DNA of 64,000 bases, from contig JAWKZS010000001.1 in NCBI GenBank assembly GCA_041395845.1, positions 1-64,000 on the forward strand, written 5' to 3'. Within the stretch, counting starts at the first letter, position 1; every line of letters starts with the position of its first letter. Under the pieces are notes generated by a model. It did no database searches, was not told the origin of the DNA, and was given only the letters and a program-made list of their open reading frames with translations. The position numbers and the translations under genes were made by a program. Source of the stretch: Ch67 sp041395845 (GTDB taxonomy: Bacteria; Pseudomonadota; Gammaproteobacteria; Pseudomonadales; Ketobacteraceae). Positions 55,370-64,000 of the stretch are shown in pieces.

Positions 55370-55792
55370 TTACTCTCCGTCGGGGTCAACCGGGGACTGC
55401 GGAGCATCATCATGATGACGCGCCTTGTCTTCGGCAACGGCGGCATTGATCAACGCCGAAATACGTGGACCGTCCACAATGGTTTCATCGTAATGGAACC
55501 GCAACCGGGGCATCACGCGCAGCTTGATGCTCTTGGACAGCAGGCTGCGCAACAGGCCGCCAGCATTATCCAGCACCTGAAGCGCTTCCTTGACCTTGGC
55601 CGGGTCTTCGATCGCCATAAACGTGATGTAAACGTCAGCGTAGGACAGATCCTTGCTGACCTTTACACCACTGATGGTCGGCAATCCCAGTCGCGGGTCT
55701 TTGAGCTCGCGCTGCAGCAATACGGCCAGATCCCGCTGGATCTGGTCCGCAATACGGTCGGTACGACTGAAGCCACGGGAATGATGTCGCAA
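55370..55792 (-). CDS. rbfA: Ribosome-binding factor A
   Basis: Cold-shock ribosome maturation factor for the 16S 5' end; 140 residues with the KH-like fold (FSRTDRIADQIQRDLAVLLQ to MPRLRFHYDETI) and a charged tail. The start is TTG 55792, since no ATG precedes the conserved region; GAGG, overlapping the infB stop, stands nine bases before it. Confidence 0.95.
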   Translation of the reverse strand: MRHHSRGFSRTDRIADQIQRDLAVLLQRELKDPRLGLPTISGVKVSKDLSYADVYITFMAIEDPAKVKEALQVLDNAGGLLRSLLSKSIKLRVMPRLRFHYDETIVDGPRISALINAAVAEDKARHHDDAPQSPVDPDGE

Positions 55793-55803
55793 CCTGTTCT
55801 ACC

Positions 55804-58473
55804 TCAAATGGTCCGGGCCACTTTCTTGACGTCGAAGACTTCGATCTTGTCGCCCGGCTTCACATCGTTGTAGCTCTTCACCGCGATACCACATTCGATA
55901 CCGGCGTTGACTTCGTTGACGTCATCCTTGAAGCGACGCAGCGATTCCAGCTCGCCCTGGAAGACAACGACATCGTCACGCAGAACCCGAATCGGCTTGT
56001 TACGGTAAACGGTGCCTTCAATAACCTTACAGCCAGCCACTGCACCGAACTTGGACGAACGGAACACGTCACGAACTTCGGCCACACCGACGATTTCTTC
56101 ACGCAGCTCAGGCTCAAGCAGACCAGACATTGCCTTCTTCACGTCATCAATGATGTCGTAGATGACACTGTAGTAGCGCAGCTCCAGACCTTCTTCCTGA
56201 CACAGCTTGCGGGCAGTTGCATCAGCGCGGACGTTGAAACCAACCAGCACTGCATTCGAGGTAAGCGCCAGATTCACATCTGACTCGTTGATACCGCCAA
56301 CACCACCGGAAACCACGTTAACCTTGACTTCAGGGGTGGACAGATCCTGCAACGCAACCTGCAGCGCTTCGAGAGAGCCACGTACATCGGTCTTCAGCAC
56401 TATGTTGACGGTTGCAGTGTCGCCAGCACCCATGGTTTCGAAAATGTTTTCCAGCTTGGTCGCATGCTGACGTGCCAGACGATTGTGTCGCAGCTTCTTC
56501 TGACGGAATTCTGCAACTTCCCGCGCCTTGCGCTCATCCGGAACCACCAGGAATTCTTCACCGGCATCCGGCGCACCGGCCAAGCCGAGAATCTCGACCG
56601 GAATCGAAGGCCCGGCACTCTGGATCTGCTTACCGTTCTCGTCCAGCATGGCGCGAACGCGACCGTAATGCTCACCAGCCAGAACCATGTCACCACGATT
56701 CAGAGTACCGGATTGCACCAGCAGACTCGCCACTACACCACGACCCTTGTCGATACTGGACTCGATCACCACACCCTTCGCCGGGCCAGACGGTACCGCT
56801 TTGAGTTCGAGTACTTCAGCCTGCACCAGAATCGCATCCAGCAGCTCATCAATACCCTGACCGGTCAGCGCAGAAACATAAACAAACTGCGTATCGCCGC
56901 CCCACTCTTCAGAAATAACTTCCTTGGTGGACAGATCAGACTTCACACGATCAAGGTCGATGCTGGGCTTGTCGATTTTGTTCACTGCCACCACGATCGG
57001 CACACCAGCTGCGCGGGCGTGATCAATCGCTTCTGCCGTCTGCGGCATCATGCCGTCATCAGCGGCCACTACCAGCACGACGATGTCGGTACACTGGGCA
57101 CCACGGGCACGCATGGAGGTAAACGCCGCGTGACCGGGAGTATCCAGGAACGTAATCATGCCGTGACCGGTTTCGACGTGATAGGCGCCGATATGCTGGG
57201 TAATGCCACCCGCTTCACCCGCAGCAACGCGGGTACGACGGATATAATCCAGCAGCGAGGTCTTACCGTGGTCAACGTGACCCATGATAGTCACCACCGG
57301 TGCGCGCGGCCTGGTATCACCTTCCTGACCATGGTCTTCCAGCGATTCGATCAGCGAGTCTTCAACCGCGTCTGCGCTGACCAGTTTGACCTTGTGACCC
57401 ATCTCTTCGACGATCAGCTGGGCGACATCGCGCTCAATCACCTGGTTGATGGTGGCCATGATGCCCAAACCGAACAGCGCCTTCACAACAGAGGCACCCT
57501 TGACGGACATTTGCTGGGCAAGGTCGGACACCGTAATGCTATCGCCCAATACTACTTCGCGCACGATTGGTCCTGTCGGGCTCTGGAACCCGTGTTTGTT
57601 GACGCGGGGAGAATACTGCCGCTCCGGCTGCTTTTCCTTGCCCTTTTTCTTGGTAGGCTTGCGCGCGCGCTTGACCTGACGGGCTTCGCTATCGAGGCTA
57701 TCCTCGAAGGCACGCTTAACAATCGCATCCTTTTCTTCTTCAAGCAGATCGTCGGACACGGCGTCATCACGGCCCGAGCGACGCTCCAGCTCCATGGCCA
57801 TGCGACGTGCTTCTTCCAGCGTGCGCTTGGCTGCTTCCTCTTCCTTGCGGCGACGCTGTTCGTCACGCAGGCGCTGCTCCTCGGACTTGCGTGCCTGCTC
57901 GACAGCCAACTCTTCGGCAGACTTTTCCGGCACTTTCTTGGCGGCCGCAGCGGCTGCCTTTTTCGCTGCCTCAGCGGCGGAATCCTTTTTGGGTTCTCCG
58001 ACCTCTGCGGTAGAAGCACGTTTAGAAGCTTCTTCTGCAGCTTTTCTCTCTGCTGCCAGACGCTCCTGCTCGGCCTTGCGTGCAGCAGCCTCTTCCACCG
58101 CCTTACGTTCTTCTTCCGCCTTGCGCGCAGCTTCTTCTTCGGCCTGACGCGCAGCTTCTTCCAGCTCAACGGTTGAGCGTTTCACATAGGTACGCTGCTT
58201 GCGGACTTCCACACTCACCGTCTTGCTGCGACCTTGCGAACCGCTGACCTTGATCTGGCTGACGCTCTTGCGCTTCAGCGTGATTTTCTTCGGCTCGCTA
58301 TCGCTGTCACCGTGCGCGCGCTTCAGATGGGCCAACAACTGTTCTTTCTCGGTGTCGGATACAGCTTCTTGTGCATTGGCATGAGCCAAACCCGCGTCCT
58401 TCATCTGCTGCAATAAGGTCTCAACGGGAATTCCCACGACTTCTGCCAGCTGTGCGACGGTAACCTCTGCCAT
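55804..58473 (-). CDS. infB: Translation initiation factor IF-2
   Basis: GTPase that positions fMet-tRNA on the ribosome. 889 residues: N-terminal IF2-N domain (1-50), a long Lys/Glu/Ala-rich charged stretch (about 90-300) with many RKAEEE-type repeats, the G domain (GHVDHGKTSLLDYI near 397, DTPGHAA, NKID), and domains II-IV with the C-terminal fMet-tRNA-binding region. Translated between nusA and rbfA. Confidence 0.98.
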   Translation of the reverse strand: MAEVTVAQLAEVVGIPVETLLQQMKDAGLAHANAQEAVSDTEKEQLLAHLKRAHGDSDSEPKKITLKRKSVSQIKVSGSQGRSKTVSVEVRKQRTYVKRSTVELEEAARQAEEEAARKAEEERKAVEEAAARKAEQERLAAERKAAEEASKRASTAEVGEPKKDSAAEAAKKAAAAAAKKVPEKSAEELAVEQARKSEEQRLRDEQRRRKEEEAAKRTLEEARRMAMELERRSGRDDAVSDDLLEEEKDAIVKRAFEDSLDSEARQVKRARKPTKKKGKEKQPERQYSPRVNKHGFQSPTGPIVREVVLGDSITVSDLAQQMSVKGASVVKALFGLGIMATINQVIERDVAQLIVEEMGHKVKLVSADAVEDSLIESLEDHGQEGDTRPRAPVVTIMGHVDHGKTSLLDYIRRTRVAAGEAGGITQHIGAYHVETGHGMITFLDTPGHAAFTSMRARGAQCTDIVVLVVAADDGMMPQTAEAIDHARAAGVPIVVAVNKIDKPSIDLDRVKSDLSTKEVISEEWGGDTQFVYVSALTGQGIDELLDAILVQAEVLELKAVPSGPAKGVVIESSIDKGRGVVASLLVQSGTLNRGDMVLAGEHYGRVRAMLDENGKQIQSAGPSIPVEILGLAGAPDAGEEFLVVPDERKAREVAEFRQKKLRHNRLARQHATKLENIFETMGAGDTATVNIVLKTDVRGSLEALQVALQDLSTPEVKVNVVSGGVGGINESDVNLALTSNAVLVGFNVRADATARKLCQEEGLELRYYSVIYDIIDDVKKAMSGLLEPELREEIVGVAEVRDVFRSSKFGAVAGCKVIEGTVYRNKPIRVLRDDVVVFQGELESLRRFKDDVNEVNAGIECGIAVKSYNDVKPGDKIEVFDVKKVARTI

Positions 58474-58528
58474 AATCAGCGTCTCTCACTCCTGTTTAAC
58501 GTGCCTGTTTGCTTACCGGTTCATGACA

Positions 58529-60022
58529 TCATTGGTCCGCGAACCAGGGGGCACGTGCAGTCATAATCAGTTGTCCGGCGCGTTCTTCGTCCACGCCCTC
58601 AATGTCCAGGATGTCATCTACAGCCTGCTCGGCCAGATCATCCATCGTTACGATCCCTTTCTTGGCAAGGGCATAAGCGGTTGCCCGATCCATGCCTTCC
58701 ATGTCCAGCAGGTCTTCGGCCGGAGCCTGATCACTTTCAAGCTTTTCTTCCGACACCAGTGCCCGTGTCAGCAATGCATCCTTGGCACGGCGGCGCAGCT
58801 CTTCGACGATATCCTCATCAAAACCATCGATGGCCAGCATTTCCTCTTTAGGAACGTATGCCACTTCTTCGATGGTCGTGAAGCCTTCGTCCACCAGCAC
58901 GCCGGCAACATCCTCATCAACATCCAGGTCTTTCATGAACTGCTCGATAATGGAACCGGCTTCTTCCTGCTGTTTGGCCTGCGCCTGTTCCACCGTCATC
59001 ACGTTCAGGGTCCAGCCAGTGAGCCCACTGGCAAGACGAATATTCTGGCCACCCTTGCCTATCGCCTGGGCCAGCTGATCTTCATCCACTGCGATATCCA
59101 TCGAGTGCTTGTCTTCATCCATTACGATCGAGACAACATCAGCCGGCGACATGGCATTGATGACGAACTGCGCAGGATTGTCATCCCACAGCACGATATC
59201 AATGCGCTCACCGCCCAGCTCGTTGGAAACCGCCTGCACGCGGGCGCCACGCATACCAACACAGGCTCCCACAGGATCAATACGCTGATCGTGTGTCTTG
59301 ACCGCAATTTTGGCACGGGCGCCAGGGTCACGGGCAGCACCCTTGATTTCGATGAGATCTTCACCAATCTCGGGCACTTCAATCTTGAAGAGCTCAACCA
59401 GCATCTGCGGGCGAGTACGGCTGACAAACAGCTGCGGGCCACGGTTTTCGCGGTTTACGCCGAACAGCACGGCACGAACCCGCTCACCCACACGGAAACT
59501 TTCCCGCGGGATCATTTCCTCACGGGCCAGCAGGGCTTCTGCGTTGTTGCCCAGATCCAGAATAATGCTGTCGCGGGTCGCTTTCTTGACAGTACCGCTG
59601 ACCAGTTCACCGATGCGATCCAGGAAGGCCTCGATCACTTGCTGGCGCTCAGCTTCACGAACCTTCTGCACGATCACCTGCTTGGCGGTCTGGGCAGCGA
59701 TCCGGCCGAAATCGATGGATTCAATCGGCTCTTCGTAAACGTCACCAATCTTCAGATTGGGATCAAAGTCGTGAGCCTCATCCAGCGTCAGGTGGCGGCC
59801 AGGAAACTCGAAATCCTCATCCGCAACAACCGTCCAGCGGCGGTAGGTGTCGTAATCTCCGTTCTGGCGGTTGATGGACACACGAATTTCTACGTCATCC
59901 GAGGGAAAACGCTTCTTGGTGGCAGTAGCCAAGGCCAGCTCTACAGCTTGGAAAATGACATCTTTGTCGACGCCTTTTTCATTGGAGACGGTATCAGCTA
60001 CCAGAAGAATTTCTTTGCTCAT
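58529..60022 (-). CDS. nusA: Transcription termination/antitermination factor NusA
   Basis: RNA polymerase-binding factor of 497 residues. N-terminal RNAP-binding domain, S1 (about 135-200), KH1/KH2 (about 230-345, GMRGARVQAVSNELGGE) and two acidic AR repeats at the C-terminus (about 365-490), the gammaproteobacterial layout. It lies 40 bases after rimP. Confidence 0.98.
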   Translation of the reverse strand: MSKEILLVADTVSNEKGVDKDVIFQAVELALATATKKRFPSDDVEIRVSINRQNGDYDTYRRWTVVADEDFEFPGRHLTLDEAHDFDPNLKIGDVYEEPIESIDFGRIAAQTAKQVIVQKVREAERQQVIEAFLDRIGELVSGTVKKATRDSIILDLGNNAEALLAREEMIPRESFRVGERVRAVLFGVNRENRGPQLFVSRTRPQMLVELFKIEVPEIGEDLIEIKGAARDPGARAKIAVKTHDQRIDPVGACVGMRGARVQAVSNELGGERIDIVLWDDNPAQFVINAMSPADVVSIVMDEDKHSMDIAVDEDQLAQAIGKGGQNIRLASGLTGWTLNVMTVEQAQAKQQEEAGSIIEQFMKDLDVDEDVAGVLVDEGFTTIEEVAYVPKEEMLAIDGFDEDIVEELRRRAKDALLTRALVSEEKLESDQAPAEDLLDMEGMDRATAYALAKKGIVTMDDLAEQAVDDILDIEGVDEERAGQLIMTARAPWFADQ

Positions 60023-60062
60023 TTCACTGCCTCACCCTGAGACCATGCAGTTTGCGTTTGCA

Positions 60063-60527
60063 TCAGTCGAATTTTGGAACCAGATTTGCCTTGTCAATTT
60101 GATTAAATGTCACCGTCACGGGCTGACCGTCCACTTCGAAGGTCAATACATCGCCCTGCACACTGGCCAGCTTACCGGAGAAATTTCGCCGGCCACTGAT
60201 GGCCATCTGCAATTTGACCTTGAGCGTTTCCCCGACATAGCGCGCCACCTGCTCCAAGGTGAACAGAGGACGATCCATACCGGGAGAAGAGACTTCGAGG
60301 TGATATTCGCTCTTGATCGGGTCTTCTACATCCAGAATACCGCTGACCTGGTGGGAAACCGCCTCACAATCGTCGATGGTAACGCCATTGTCAGAATCGA
60401 TGTAGATGCGCAGTATGGAATGCTTGCCCTGCGCCAGAAACTCGATACCCCACAGCTGCATACCAACGGCGTGCACAGCGGGTTCGAGCATGTTTTTCAG
60501 CACATCGATACGTTTACCGGATGACAC
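60063..60527 (-). CDS. rimP: Ribosome maturation factor RimP
   Basis: Early 30S assembly factor, 154 residues. The conserved LWGIEFLAQGKHSILRIYID and EVSSPGMDRPLF are present. The GTG at 60527 (SSGKRIDVLKNM) is chosen because AAAGGT lies eight bases upstream and the length is typical; an ATG twelve codons further on would cut the first helix. First protein gene of rimP-nusA-infB-rbfA-truB. Confidence 0.94.
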   Translation of the reverse strand: MSSGKRIDVLKNMLEPAVHAVGMQLWGIEFLAQGKHSILRIYIDSDNGVTIDDCEAVSHQVSGILDVEDPIKSEYHLEVSSPGMDRPLFTLEQVARYVGETLKVKLQMAISGRRNFSGKLASVQGDVLTFEVDGQPVTVTFNQIDKANLVPKFD

Positions 60528-60560
60528 TTTCTGTACCTTTGTTCGGTCTGTCGACAGAAA

Positions 60561-60583
60561 CAAAAAGTGGGCACGAGGCCCAC
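60561..60583 (-). terminator. Attenuator-like hairpin just before rimP
   Basis: Minus strand GTGGGC-CTCGT-GCCCAC followed by TTTTTG, 34 bases from the rimP start. Second intrinsic-terminator-like structure in this leader. Confidence 0.7.
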
Positions 60584-60644
60584 CACTTTGCTGACTGGCA
60601 AAACGGATTTATTCATCCATTCGCCTGCCAGAACTGCTGTTAAG

Positions 60645-60672
60645 AAAAAGCCCCTCTAAAGGGGCCTTTTTT
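60645..60672 (-). terminator. Terminator after tRNA-fMet
   Basis: Minus strand GGCCCC-TTTAG-GGGGC stem with T5 beyond; it begins four bases after the tRNA 3' end. Confidence 0.88.
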
Positions 60673-60675
60673 ATT

Positions 60676-60752
<77 letters not shown>

Positions 60753-60766
60753 TCGGCAAGACGCGC

Positions 60767-60795
60767 ACTATATTGAATCTACCCTCTGCTGTCAA
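60767..60795 (-). promoter_or_regulatory. Sigma-70 promoter of tRNA-fMet
   Basis: TTGACA (60790-60795), exactly 17 bases, TATAGT (60767-60772), then a GC-rich discriminator GCGCG, typical of stringently controlled stable-RNA promoters. Predicted start about eight bases before the tRNA. Confidence 0.88.
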
Positions 60796-60899
60796 CACCC
60801 GCTTCTAAAAACTTTGTCTAAGTGTCGATAACCGTTAGGAAAATTCACATTGCCGGCAGCTGGCCCTCGTCAAGCCATGCGTCATGCTGCCCGTCAATT

Positions 60900-60984
60900 T
60901 GGTGCCGAAGGCCGGACTTGAACCGGCACGGCTTGCGCCACTACCCCCTCAAGATAGCGTGTCTACCAATTTCACCACTTCGGC
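60900..60984 (-). tRNA. tRNA-Leu (GAG)
   Basis: 85 bases including encoded CCA; acceptor stem GCCGAAG/CTTCGGC, anticodon loop CTTGAGG, long variable arm. It lies 67 bases downstream of secG and is probably co-transcribed. Confidence 0.97.
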
Positions 60985-61051
60985 AGGGAGGCGATAATTT
61001 ACAGAAACTCGTTGTCGTGTTCCAGCAAATTATCAATTATTTCATCAGGAA

Positions 61052-61465
61052 TCAGTTGGGTGTCTGGCCTGCGACGCCGGCAGTTTCAGCAGATTCTGCT
61101 GGCACAGTGGCGGGGACAGAATCCGCACTTTCAGGCACGCTTGCGTCGCCGGGCAACACAGGAACATCTGCAGCCGGCACCTGCTCTTCCTGCGCTGGCT
61201 CGCTGAAATCGAAGCGGCCTGCATTCTCGGCTTGCTGGCGAGCAATATAGCCAAGCGCCAGACAGCACACGAAAAAGACAATACCCAGCGTCCAGGTGGA
61301 CTTGGTCAGGAAATTCCCCGACCCGGCACTGCCAAACACTGTCTGCGACGCTCCGGCACCGAACGATGCACCTGCATCAGCGCCTTTTCCATGCTGGATA
61401 AGCACCAACCCGATCAGCGCGATGGCAACGCAGACCAGCACAATAAGCAATACCGTTTCGATCAT
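61052..61465 (-). CDS. secG: Preprotein translocase subunit SecG
   Basis: Sec translocon accessory subunit, 137 residues. Two membrane helices (about 3-23 and 55-75) flank the conserved loop IQHGKGADAGASFGAGASQTVFGS. The tail after residue 80 is Pro/Ala/Glu-rich and long, as in Pseudomonas. Conserved order tpiA-secG-tRNA-Leu. Confidence 0.95.
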   Translation of the reverse strand: MIETVLLIVLVCVAIALIGLVLIQHGKGADAGASFGAGASQTVFGSAGSGNFLTKSTWTLGIVFFVCCLALGYIARQQAENAGRFDFSEPAQEEQVPAADVPVLPGDASVPESADSVPATVPAESAETAGVAGQTPN

Positions 61466-61478
61466 ATATAGTTCTCGT

Positions 61479-62231
61479 CTATCCTGCCGCCTGGCAGATG
61501 GCTAAAAATTCTGTCGCATCCAGTGAGGCCCCACCGATCAGGCCACCATCGATATCCGGACACGCAAACAACGTTGCTGCATTTGCAGCCTTCACACTAC
61601 CGCCGTAGAGGATGCGGACTCCCTCAGCAACAGCGGCGTCTTCGCAACCAAGCAATTCCCGGATGGCTGCATGAACTTCCTGCGCCTGCTCGGGGGTCGC
61701 CGTAAGCCCGGTTCCGATGGCCCAAACCGGTTCGTAGGCGATAATGGCTTTTCTAAACGACTCTATTCCCGCTTTTTCCAGCACCGCCTTCAGCTGGGAT
61801 GCCACGACGGTCAGGGTCTGCCCTGCTTCTCGCTGCTGGAGCGTTTCACCGACACAGAGGATCGGAATCAACTCGTTCGCCTGCGCAGCTACGAACTTTT
61901 CAGCGACACACTGCTCGGTTTCCCCGAACAGGCTTCGTCGCTCAGAATGCCCCACGATAACGTACTGGCACCCAAAATCGACCAGCATGGCGGCACTGAC
62001 TTCACCCGTGAAAGCGCCTGCGGAATGCTCACTCACATTCTGGGCTCCCACCCGGATATTCCGGCTGCAGACCGATTCAGCGACCTGACCTATATAAGGA
62101 AAAGGAGCACACAGGATGACGTCGGCGCCCGCCTGTTCAGGTAACTGCTCGCTGATTGCATTCACCAGGGCGGCCACTGAAGCGCGGGTGCCATTCATCT
62201 TCCAGTTGCCGGCAACGACAGGTGTACGCAC
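61479..62231 (-). CDS. tpiA: Triosephosphate isomerase
   Basis: Glycolytic interconversion of DHAP and glyceraldehyde-3-phosphate, 250 residues. Asn/Lys of VAGNWKMNG, catalytic His in VIVGHSERR and Glu in IAYEPVWAIGTG are intact. The GTG at 62231 (GGAGG upstream) gives the standard N-terminus VRTPVVAGNWKMNG; an ATG 20 codons earlier adds an atypical extension. Confidence 0.97.
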   Translation of the reverse strand: MRTPVVAGNWKMNGTRASVAALVNAISEQLPEQAGADVILCAPFPYIGQVAESVCSRNIRVGAQNVSEHSAGAFTGEVSAAMLVDFGCQYVIVGHSERRSLFGETEQCVAEKFVAAQANELIPILCVGETLQQREAGQTLTVVASQLKAVLEKAGIESFRKAIIAYEPVWAIGTGLTATPEQAQEVHAAIRELLGCEDAAVAEGVRILYGGSVKAANAATLFACPDIDGGLIGGASLDATEFLAICQAAG

Positions 62232-62318
62232 GAAAATCAGCCTCCATTTCTGCGAGGCGGCAATGGTAGCGAAGAAGGTGTCAACATACAAGGCGTGGAC
62301 CGGCGGGGCCGGCCGCCG

Positions 62319-63662
62319 CTATACCACCAGGGCCTGTTCAACTGCCCCGGCCAGCTCCCGGCACAGTGTCGCCACCTCGTCGGGATCATTGCCTTCCACC
62401 ATCACCCGTATCAGGGGCTCTGTACCAGAAGGCCGCAGCAGCACTCGTCCACGCCCGGCAAGCTGGCTTTCCACCGCCTGCACCGCTGACTGGACGCCCG
62501 CATTGCTCATGACATCACGCTTGTCTGGCAGCCGGACAGTGATCATTTTCTGTGGCATTTTCTCCATGCCACGACACAGGTCGGCCAGTGACATATCCAG
62601 CGCAATCATCACCGCCAGAACCTGCAGCGCCGAAACAATACCGTCGCCGGTGGTGGTCTTGTCGAGACAAACGATATGGCCAGACGATTCACCACCAATC
62701 TGCCAACCCCGTTCTGCCAGCATTTCCATGACATAACGGTCGCCAACCTTGGCGCGGGCGAAATCAATACCGAGCTGACGCAAGGCCAGTTCCAGACCAT
62801 AGTTGCTCATCAGGGTGCCAACCACGCCCCCCTGCAGCTCGCCACTCTGGTGCTTGCCGCGGGCAATGATGTACAGGAGCTCGTCACCATCGACGATTTC
62901 ACCCATGTGATCCACCATCAGGACGCGGTCGCCATCGCCGTCAAAGGCGATGCCAAGGTCGGCACGCAGTTCACGCACACGCTTCTGCAAGGCTTCCGGA
63001 TGGGTAGAGCCGCAATCACGGTTGATATTGAGGCCATCAGGCTGGACTGCCATAGGCACTATTTCCGCACCCAGCTCTTCGAATACCGCCGGCCCCATGC
63101 TGTAGGTGGCACCATTGGCGCAGTCAACCACAATGCGCAGTCCGTGCAGGGACAGGTGACGTGGGAAAGTACCCTTGCAGAACTCGATGTAACGACCCCG
63201 GGCGTCATCCAGCTTGCGGGTCTTGCCGATCATGTCCGATGGCACCATATCCATGGGCTCATCGAGATAGCGCTCGATTTCATGCTCGATTTCGTCGGGC
63301 AGCTTCTTGCCTTCTGGCGAAAAGAACTTGATACCGTTGTCCTGGTAGGGGTTGTGCGATGCACTGATGACGATACCGGCACAGGCGCGGAACGTGCGGG
63401 TGAGATAGGCGATCGCAGGCGTCGGCATGGGGCCCAGCAGCAACACATCGACACCGGCCGCAGACAAGCCCGCTTCCAGCGCTGATTCAAACATATAGCC
63501 CGATATACGGGTGTCCTTGCCGATCAGGATCTTCTGCTTGCCGTCCTCGCCCGCAAACACCTTGCCCGCCGCCCAGCCCAGTTTGAGCATGAAGGCCGGT
63601 GTAATGGCGTCTTTGCCTACGGTTCCCCGGATACCATCGGTACCAAAATATTTCTTGCTCAT
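62319..63662 (-). CDS. glmM: Phosphoglucosamine mutase
   Basis: Converts glucosamine-6-P to glucosamine-1-P for UDP-GlcNAc. 447 residues. The phosphoserine loop is IVISASHNPYQDNGIKFF (Ser near 102), the metal loop AFDGDGDRVLMVD (near 242) and the sugar loop GGESSGHIV (near 324). Its ATG overlaps the folP stop by four bases (ATGA). Confidence 0.98.
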   Translation of the reverse strand: MSKKYFGTDGIRGTVGKDAITPAFMLKLGWAAGKVFAGEDGKQKILIGKDTRISGYMFESALEAGLSAAGVDVLLLGPMPTPAIAYLTRTFRACAGIVISASHNPYQDNGIKFFSPEGKKLPDEIEHEIERYLDEPMDMVPSDMIGKTRKLDDARGRYIEFCKGTFPRHLSLHGLRIVVDCANGATYSMGPAVFEELGAEIVPMAVQPDGLNINRDCGSTHPEALQKRVRELRADLGIAFDGDGDRVLMVDHMGEIVDGDELLYIIARGKHQSGELQGGVVGTLMSNYGLELALRQLGIDFARAKVGDRYVMEMLAERGWQIGGESSGHIVCLDKTTTGDGIVSALQVLAVMIALDMSLADLCRGMEKMPQKMITVRLPDKRDVMSNAGVQSAVQAVESQLAGRGRVLLRPSGTEPLIRVMVEGNDPDEVATLCRELAGAVEQALVV

Positions 63663-64000
63663 GAGAGTCCTGTTTCCTGATCAAGTGATTCCTGCATGAC
63701 CGTGTGGGTCATTCTGACGGCGTCCACGGTTGCTTCCACATCATGGGCGCGGATGATACAGGCGCCTTTCTGCACGGCAATAACGGCAAGGGCGATACTG
63801 CCGATCAGCCTCTGGTCGACGGGCCTATCCAGTACCGCCCCCACCATGGACTTGCGGGACACCCCCACCAGCATTGGATAGGGCAACTGCCGCAGTTGTT
63901 CGAGATGATGCATTACTTGAAGGTTGTGCTGGACGGATTTGCCAAACCCGAACCCGGGATCGATCAGCAGATTGCTGGCGGGGATGCCCGCAGCGATACA
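63659..64000 (-). CDS. folP: Dihydropteroate synthase, C-terminal part (cut by window edge)
   Basis: Folate-pathway enzyme joining pABA to the pterin. The last 113 codons are visible, with the motifs LLIDPGFGFGKSVQHN and MLVGVSRKSMVG. The N-terminal half lies beyond the right edge. It precedes glmM with a four-base overlap, as in Pseudomonas. Confidence 0.95.
   Translation of the reverse strand, partial: CIAAGIPASNLLIDPGFGFGKSVQHNLQVMHHLEQLRQLPYPMLVGVSRKSMVGAVLDRPVDQRLIGSIALAVIAVQKGACIIRAHDVEATVDAVRMTHTVMQESLDQETGLS

Noticed and set aside
56464..58176. 570-codon open frame antisense to infB
   Set aside because: Composition is the reverse complement of the Lys/Glu/Ala-rich IF-2 linker; no ribosome site or domain.
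57840..58200. Repetitive coding stretch in infB as a tandem DNA repeat
   Set aside because: The repeats are in protein composition (Glu/Lys/Ala) and not exact at DNA level; they are normal for IF-2.
58523..60040. 505-codon open frame antisense to nusA
   Set aside because: Low-complexity His/Gln/Thr-rich translation; nusA is certain on the other strand.

Overview
The window is chromosomal DNA of a GC-rich marine-type gammaproteobacterium. Both ends match gene orders well known in Pseudomonas and its relatives: tyrS / M23 peptidase / anmK / erpA / bactofilin / argC / hemJ on the left, and folP-glmM-tpiA-secG-tRNA-rimP-nusA-infB-rbfA-truB-rpsO-pnp on the right. A class-GN ('marine') sortase with its target, fatty acid cis/trans isomerase and a lipid-kinase operon point to an Alcanivorax/Marinobacter-like member of the Pseudomonadales/Oceanospirillales. 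That placement is an inference. There are no insertion sequences, prophage genes or CRISPR arrays.

Layout. 1-9140: tyrS (cut by the left edge), cell-wall recycling (M23 peptidase, anmK), the argC-DUF6776-bactofilin-erpA cluster, a CLC channel, hemJ, a cupin and a small secreted protein. 9108-11794: sortase and its VIT/VWA target. 12006-14382: a translationally coupled operon (AttH/CrtC-like protein, APH-type kinase, DUF6285) of undescribed function. 14459-24388: GH5-type glycosidase, NDH-2-like oxidoreductase, DUF4124 protein, LysR/azoR pair, pirin, a frameshifted DUF2167 gene, dienelactone hydrolase, and copper-delivery proteins PCu(A)C and SCO. 24532-36453: miaB, a frameshifted EamA transporter, then ybeZ-ybeY-corC-lnt and leuS-lptE-holA, with a striking 188-bp inverted-repeat element between corC and lnt and a convergent ydcF. 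36476-44446: yajL-like gene, small secreted protein, a 1201-residue MASE1/GGDEF/EAL protein, a TetR regulator and cti.

44496-50327 is a cyanate module: the ABC transporter cynABD and cyanase cynS form one operon behind a near-consensus sigma-54 promoter. It is divergent from a PAS-containing sigma-54 activator, with a cluster of dyad half-sites between them. 50375-51470 holds two secreted proteins. 51680-64000 is the transcription/translation supercluster, including initiator tRNA-Met with a consensus sigma-70 promoter, tRNA-Leu(GAG), two tandem terminator/attenuator hairpins before rimP, and a long leader hairpin before pnp.

Strongest leads: the AttH/CrtC-kinase-DUF6285 operon with 16-bp repeated operator-like sites upstream; sigma-54 control of cyanate use; the inverted-repeat element at 29712-29899; and the two single-base frameshifts (DUF2167, EamA).
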